Assembly: GCA_040382235.1 (NCBI GenBank)
Contig: JBEIFV010000081.1
Span: 1-26,533 of the forward strand
DNA: 26,533 nt
Direction of reading: 5' to 3'
From: JAEUOS01 sp040382235
GTDB taxonomy: Bacteria > Pseudomonadota > Gammaproteobacteria > Burkholderiales > JAEUOS01
Shown: positions 23,829 to 26,533 of the stretch, in pieces
Position numbering within the stretch: the first letter of the stretch is position 1
How the letters are laid out: the number at the start of each line of letters is the position of its first letter
Notes under the pieces: generated by a model
Told to the model about the DNA's origin: nothing
The model's input: only the letters and a program-made list of their open reading frames with translations
Database searches by the model: none
Made by a program: the position numbers and the translations under genes

Positions 23829-24239
23829 TCATTGCACCAACTCCGCGCGCGGCAGCTTGGCGGCACCGGCGTCAAAGGTCAGGAAGCGGTCGCGGCCGAG
23901 GTGCGTTGCACGTGCTACAAGCAAGCAATCCGCGAAGTCGGCCGATGGGTACTGCTCAAAGAGGTACAGGGCCTCTTCGACCGTCGGCACGTGTTCAAAC
24001 TCGATGCCGGGCGTCTCGAGCATCGCGATGACAGCTGCCGTCATCGACGCCCGGTCGACCTTATAGCGGCTGCGAAGGACCCATTCGGTTTCCAGCAGCC
24101 CACACAGCGTGATGAGGAGCGGCTCGCCGCTGGCGGCGGCCGCGGCGACCATACGTTTGGCCGCAGCGCACTGAGCCGCAGCCGTCGGGTCCTGCACGAG
24201 CACGCGCACCAGCACGTTGGTGTCGATGGCCGCACTCAT
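23829..24239 (-). CDS. VapC-type PIN-domain toxin (ribonuclease)
   Basis: 136 residues; a complete PIN domain. The acidic residues that hold the metal are D6 (AIDTNVLVR), E50 (LLETEWVLR), D101 and D104 (SADFADCLLVA) and D123 (TFD). VapC toxins cleave tRNA or other RNA when not held by their antitoxin. The ATG at 24239 overlaps the stop of the AbrB-type antitoxin gene (ATGA), the usual coupling in which the antitoxin is made first. I chose this start because the PIN fold begins here; the frame upstream lies over the antitoxin. It is convergent with the aldo/keto reductase. Confidence 0.9.
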   Translation of the reverse strand: MSAAIDTNVLVRVLVQDPTAAAQCAAAKRMVAAAAASGEPLLITLCGLLETEWVLRSRYKVDRASMTAAVIAMLETPGIEFEHVPTVEEALYLFEQYPSADFADCLLVARATHLGRDRFLTFDAGAAKLPRAELVQ

Positions 24240-24460
24240 TCCGGCAGACGCATCTCGTCGACGGTGACGCCCGGCTGGCCCGGCCGCGTCAGCATGCCGA
24301 CGAGGTCGACCAGGCGCCGCGTTTTCGGCCGCACGACGACAGTGCCATTGCTCAGTAGCGACCAAGCAATCTTGTCGCCGGCCTGCAGGCCCAGGCGCTC
24401 GCGCACGTCACGCGGAATCGTGACTTGGCCCTTGACGGACATAGTGGTCGGCTCGGACAT
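24236..24460 (-). CDS. VapB-type antitoxin with AbrB/SpoVT DNA-binding domain
   Basis: 74 residues. MSVKGQVTIPRDVRERLGLQAGDK is the swapped-hairpin AbrB/MazE fold, and the C-terminal part (VDLVGMLTRPGQPGV) is the toxin-wrapping tail. I chose ATG 24460 because GGAG lies seven bases upstream; ATG 24472, four codons earlier, would leave that GGAG inside the gene and lacks its own. It neutralises the VapC encoded by the overlapping gene and should repress the operon by binding the palindrome at 24473-24497. Confidence 0.9.
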   Translation of the reverse strand: MSEPTTMSVKGQVTIPRDVRERLGLQAGDKIAWSLLSNGTVVVRPKTRRLVDLVGMLTRPGQPGVTVDEMRLPE

Positions 24461-24472
24461 TCTGAACTCCAT

Positions 24473-24497
24473 ATTTACGATTCGCGATATCGTAAAT
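24473..24497. promoter_or_regulatory. VapBC operator palindrome
   Basis: ATTTACGAT (24473-24481), seven bases and ATCGTAAAT (24489-24497) form a perfect 9-bp inverted repeat. It covers the -10 element of the promoter at 24489-24517 and lies 12 bp before the antitoxin start. Binding here by the antitoxin or the toxin-antitoxin complex would block transcription. Confidence 0.75.
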
Positions 24498-24517
24498 CAA
24501 CCGGATTCCGAGGTCAA
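24489..24517 (-). promoter_or_regulatory. Sigma-70-type promoter of vapBC
   Basis: On the minus strand TTGACC (24517-24512), a 17-base spacer and TACGAT (24494-24489) make a good sigma-70 promoter. Expected transcript start is near 24482, leaving a leader of about 22 nt with GGAG before ATG 24460. Confidence 0.65.
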
Positions 24518-24952
24518 CCAAAGGACGGCCATGCTTCCACCAACGTGTCACCAGTCTCGCGGGCTCACCGTTGCGGATATCCGGTACTTGGCAGGCTGAT
24601 TCGGACCCGGTGCTCCAGCTATCGAACCGGAGCGGCCACACGAAAGCACGGAAAGCCGCCCGATGATTTCGCCCCGACCAAGTGTTTGAAATCTGCTGTC
24701 GGTAGATGACAATGTCGTTCAAAACCTACTGGATAAGCTCGCCAGTCCAAAAAGTGTCGGAATTTTTTACATCTGCCGGCAGTGGGCCCGTCACCGGCAG
24801 CATTCCCGCCGATACCTGTCGCCCGGCGACAGGGTCCGCGAGTGGCAGTAGACGACCCAAAGCGGTCGGTTAGACCTGCAAACCGAAATCTGCATGGCTG
24901 CCGCCCGGTTCATGGTTCCCGCCTGCCCCGCCAAGCGGCGTCCTGAGCAATC
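24518..24952. other. Non-coding gap, AT-richer than its surroundings
   Basis: No gene is supported between the two toxin-antitoxin modules. Visible structures are AAGTGTCGGAATTTTTTACA at 24751-24770, the palindrome CTGCCGGCAG at 24773-24782 and the hairpin at 24815-24833. Open frames here are short and lack family character. The base composition differs from the GC-rich genes on either side, which fits an old junction or decayed mobile DNA, but I see no transposase, terminal repeat or attachment site. Confidence 0.6.
24815..24833. other. Perfect 8-bp stem hairpin
   Basis: CCTGTCGC, CCG, GCGACAGG form a perfect 8-bp stem with a 3-base loop. No T-run follows on either strand. It lies about 120 bp beyond the end of the second toxin gene on the minus strand and could act as a transcript end point or protein site. 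Confidence 0.45.
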
Positions 24953-25387
24953 TCACGGCGTTGCGTCGACCCAGGGATTCAACAGCGGGACTCGCGCGAG
25001 CTTGTAGTCACCGGTGTCGCGGGTCACCACCGTCAGCCCGTGGTGGAGGGCGGTTGCCGCGATGATCAGGTCAGGCTGCGAAAAGGTATGCCCGACCTTG
25101 CGCCCGTCTTCAACCAGCAGGCGCCACTTGAACATGATGTCCTCGGAGACCTCAAGCACGCGCTGGTCGAACATCGGCCTGACTTTGTGCGTCAGCCAAT
25201 CATGGATCTCGGCGCGCCGGATCGGATCACTCACCGCCTCGATGCCGTAGCGGATCTCGGCTACGGTCACGCTACTGATGAACAGCTCTTCCAGCGCCTG
25301 GCCCGCGACAAAAGCTCGCACCCGCGCACTCGGGCGCGGTCGACGCAACTCCGAAATCACATTGGTGTCAAGCAGCCAGCCTGTCAC
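24953..25387 (-). CDS. FitB/VapC-type PIN-domain toxin
   Basis: 144 residues. PIN-domain acids are D7 (WLLDTNVISELRRP), E44 (VTVAEIRYGIE), D106 (SQPDLIIAATA) and D124/D127 (VTRDTGDY). The DTNVISEL start and AEIRYGIE are typical of the FitB branch. ATG 25387 overlaps the stop of the Phd/YefM-like antitoxin (ATGA). It is likely a Mg-dependent ribonuclease inhibited by that partner. It is clearly different from the VapC at 23829, so the two modules are not duplicates. Confidence 0.9.
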   Translation of the reverse strand: MTGWLLDTNVISELRRPRPSARVRAFVAGQALEELFISSVTVAEIRYGIEAVSDPIRRAEIHDWLTHKVRPMFDQRVLEVSEDIMFKWRLLVEDGRKVGHTFSQPDLIIAATALHHGLTVVTRDTGDYKLARVPLLNPWVDATP

Positions 25388-25686
25388 AGTTTGACCGCCC
25401 GCACCGGCATGGCTGATCGGCGCGGTTCGATCTCAATCTCGCGATGCGGCGACGATTGCAGAGCATCGATCAGCAACTGCCCGGTTCGCTCGCCCTGCAG
25501 GCGGTGAAACTCGACTGCATCGACAATAACAACTGAATCGCGGCCGTGCAGAGTCACATGCTGCGGCCCGTCGCTGTGCGCCAAGCGCACCAACTCGCTG
25601 AATCGCGCCTTGGCGTCCTGAAGACGCCAGCGACTGCGTGGAGGCTGCGCAGGCCGGTTTGCCAAGTCTGATGATTTTCTAGTCAT
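25384..25686 (-). CDS. Phd/YefM-type antitoxin
   Basis: 100 residues. The block WRLQDAKARFSELVRLA, then GPQHVTLHGRDSVVIVDAVEF is the Phd/YefM DNA-binding and dimer fold; the tail (LIDALQSSPHREIEIEPRR) would wrap the toxin. About 18 residues precede the fold, more than usual, so translation may start later, for example at TTG codon 8. With the ATG at 25686 the transcript would be leaderless or nearly so (see the promoter at 25694-25722). Confidence 0.88.
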   Translation of the reverse strand: MTRKSSDLANRPAQPPRSRWRLQDAKARFSELVRLAHSDGPQHVTLHGRDSVVIVDAVEFHRLQGERTGQLLIDALQSSPHREIEIEPRRSAMPVRAVKL

Positions 25687-25696
25687 GGTGACTAGA
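25678..25696. promoter_or_regulatory. Antitoxin operator over the start codon
   Basis: TCTAGTCA, TGG, TGACTAGA is a perfect 8-bp inverted repeat that includes the antitoxin start codon (25684-25686) and touches the -10 element. Phd/YefM antitoxins typically bind such palindromes to repress their own operon. Confidence 0.65.
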
Positions 25697-25722
25697 TTAG
25701 CATGACGACAGGTTCAGATCAA
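25694..25722 (-). promoter_or_regulatory. Sigma-70-type promoter of the Phd/FitB-like module
   Basis: On the minus strand TTGATC (25722-25717), 17 bases and TAATCT (25699-25694). The expected transcript start is at about 25687, immediately before ATG 25686. Confidence 0.55.
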
Positions 25723-25886
25723 TGTGGGCAAGACCCCAAAGCCGAAGTAACGGCCAGGTCTATCCGTCGGCGAGCCTGCGCAGCAATCTCACCGGTGAAG
25801 GGCCGCGTCATGGCGGTAAGCGGCCAGCCTTTGTCGGAGTCGGTGTCCGGCAGGACCTGGCCGAGAGCGGACCTTGCCTTCGTCAT
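25719..25886 (-). CDS. Possible 55-aa hypothetical protein
   Basis: An ATG at 25886 lies immediately after the hydroxylase stop (TGA 25889-25887) and opens 55 codons. The sequence (for example GWPLTAMTRPFTGEIAAQAR) looks protein-like, with GC-rich third positions in its first two thirds. No family was recognised. It could be a small gene coupled to the hydroxylase, the start of a longer gene cut off by the toxin-antitoxin module, or chance. Confidence 0.3.
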   Translation of the reverse strand: MTKARSALGQVLPDTDSDKGWPLTAMTRPFTGEIAAQARRRIDLAVTSALGSCPH

Positions 25887-26533
25887 TCACAAACATAACG
25901 CTCGGCTGAGCGCTTCAACGAGCGTGTCAGCGGGGCTCACTGGCATGTCCTGCGAACGCCAGGCGACATGCGCATCGGGGCGCACCAGCACCGCCCCGCT
26001 CGCATCCACCTGCCGCAAGCGCGCCCAGGTACCCTCGACATCGCGATACCCGGCACCCGCGTCGATCACCACCACGTCGATGCGCAGGCCGGTTTTCGCG
26101 GCCGCTTCGGCGGCAACTTGGCGCCACGCCTCGCTGCTGCAAAACAGCGTGAAGCCGCCGGGCCGCACCAGCGCGTGAGTGCCGATGCGCACACCGTCGC
26201 GCTCCAGCACTGCATGCGGCAGGCGCGCACCCGGCCGCGTGATCGGGTGGTAGATGCCGGCCATCGGGTCGCGCACCGGTGCCACCGAGCCGTCGGGTAC
26301 CAGCGCGCCTTTCTCATAGCGATAGCCGATTTCCATGTCGTGCGCCTGCGGGCCGATGCGCTGCACGTGCATGGCTTCGGCCAGGATGGCGCGCGCGGTG
26401 GCGCCCCCCGGCGTATCCGAATACAGGCGCTCGAAGGCCTGGCGATTGGCGTCGACCTGGCCTGGTGTTACGCCAATGGCCTGGTCGATCATGCCGCGCA
26501 TGCGAAAACCGTTGAGCGCCCATTCCGCGACCC
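25887..26533 (-). CDS. FAD-dependent aromatic ring hydroxylase (PheA/TfdB type), C-terminal part
   Basis: The frame runs to the window edge, so the FAD-binding N-terminus is missing. Visible is the end of the substrate domain (AEWALNGFRMRGMIDQAIG) and the C-terminal thioredoxin-like domain of phenol-hydroxylase-type flavin monooxygenases, ending with GAVLVRPDAHVAWRSQDMP. DMEIGYRYEKGALVPDG and PGARLPHAVLERDG are the usual linker to that domain. These enzymes add a hydroxyl to phenolic rings using NAD(P)H and O2. The gene is separated from the sulfatase island by two toxin-antitoxin modules and is probably part of another catabolic cluster to the right. Confidence 0.85.
   Translation of the reverse strand, partial: VAEWALNGFRMRGMIDQAIGVTPGQVDANRQAFERLYSDTPGGATARAILAEAMHVQRIGPQAHDMEIGYRYEKGALVPDGSVAPVRDPMAGIYHPITRPGARLPHAVLERDGVRIGTHALVRPGGFTLFCSSEAWRQVAAEAAAKTGLRIDVVVIDAGAGYRDVEGTWARLRQVDASGAVLVRPDAHVAWRSQDMPVSPADTLVEALSRALCL

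Noticed and set aside
24408..24722. 104-codon minus-strand frame overlapping the VapB gene
   Set aside because: It overlaps the antitoxin and its promoter in another frame, and its translation has no recognisable domain.
1..26533. CRISPR array, tRNA/rRNA, insertion sequence or integrase
   Set aside because: No regularly spaced repeats, no cloverleaf or rRNA segment and no transposase or integrase motifs were seen.

Overview
The window looks like a chromosomal accessory region of a high-GC betaproteobacterium, most likely Burkholderiales. The main reason is the number of Bug-type periplasmic solute receptors (the TctC-like receptors of tripartite tricarboxylate transporters), a family massively expanded in Bordetella, Cupriavidus, Variovorax and relatives. 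The strong GC bias also gives long antisense shadow frames, which I left out. No rRNA, tRNA, CRISPR array, transposase or integrase was seen.

Left part (1-10203, all +): the end of a Bug receptor, sulfatase A, a beta-hydroxyacid dehydrogenase, two sugar-type ABC permeases and their substrate-binding protein. The binding protein is split by an in-frame TGA. A second beta-hydroxyacid dehydrogenase, broken by a one-base frameshift, follows, then a dienelactone-hydrolase-family enzyme, sulfatase B (a close paralogue of A) and a Bug receptor whose GTG start overlaps the sulfatase stop. No ABC ATPase is present.

Middle (10304-15993): a small dimeric-barrel-type protein and sulfatase C on the minus strand, a RIO-type kinase on plus, then a minus-strand run of an intact Bug receptor, a Bug mini-gene and a sulfatase mini-gene. 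Both mini-genes keep the natural N- and C-termini but have lost the middle in frame. A LysR regulator fragment lacking its DNA-binding half follows.

Right part (15983-23632, all +): sulfatase D, a Bug receptor, an aldose-1-epimerase-like protein, three tandem Bug receptors and an aldo/keto reductase of the L-fucose/D-threo-aldose dehydrogenase type. Edge (23633-26533): a VapBC module with an AbrB-type antitoxin, an AT-richer 455-bp gap, a Phd/FitB-like toxin-antitoxin module, a possible 55-aa ORF and the C-terminal part of a flavin aromatic hydroxylase.

Working model (inference): Bug receptors and the ABC importer bring sulfated, probably carbohydrate-derived or acidic, compounds into the cell. 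Leaderless, hence cytoplasmic, sulfatases remove sulfate. Mutarotase, aldose dehydrogenase, a lactone/ester hydrolase and beta-hydroxyacid dehydrogenases then process the carbon skeleton. In total there are four intact sulfatases plus one remnant, and six intact Bug genes plus one partial and one remnant, with no TctA/TctB membrane subunits. Two disrupted genes, two internally deleted genes and one truncated regulator suggest a locus in flux, unless some disruptions are sequencing errors.
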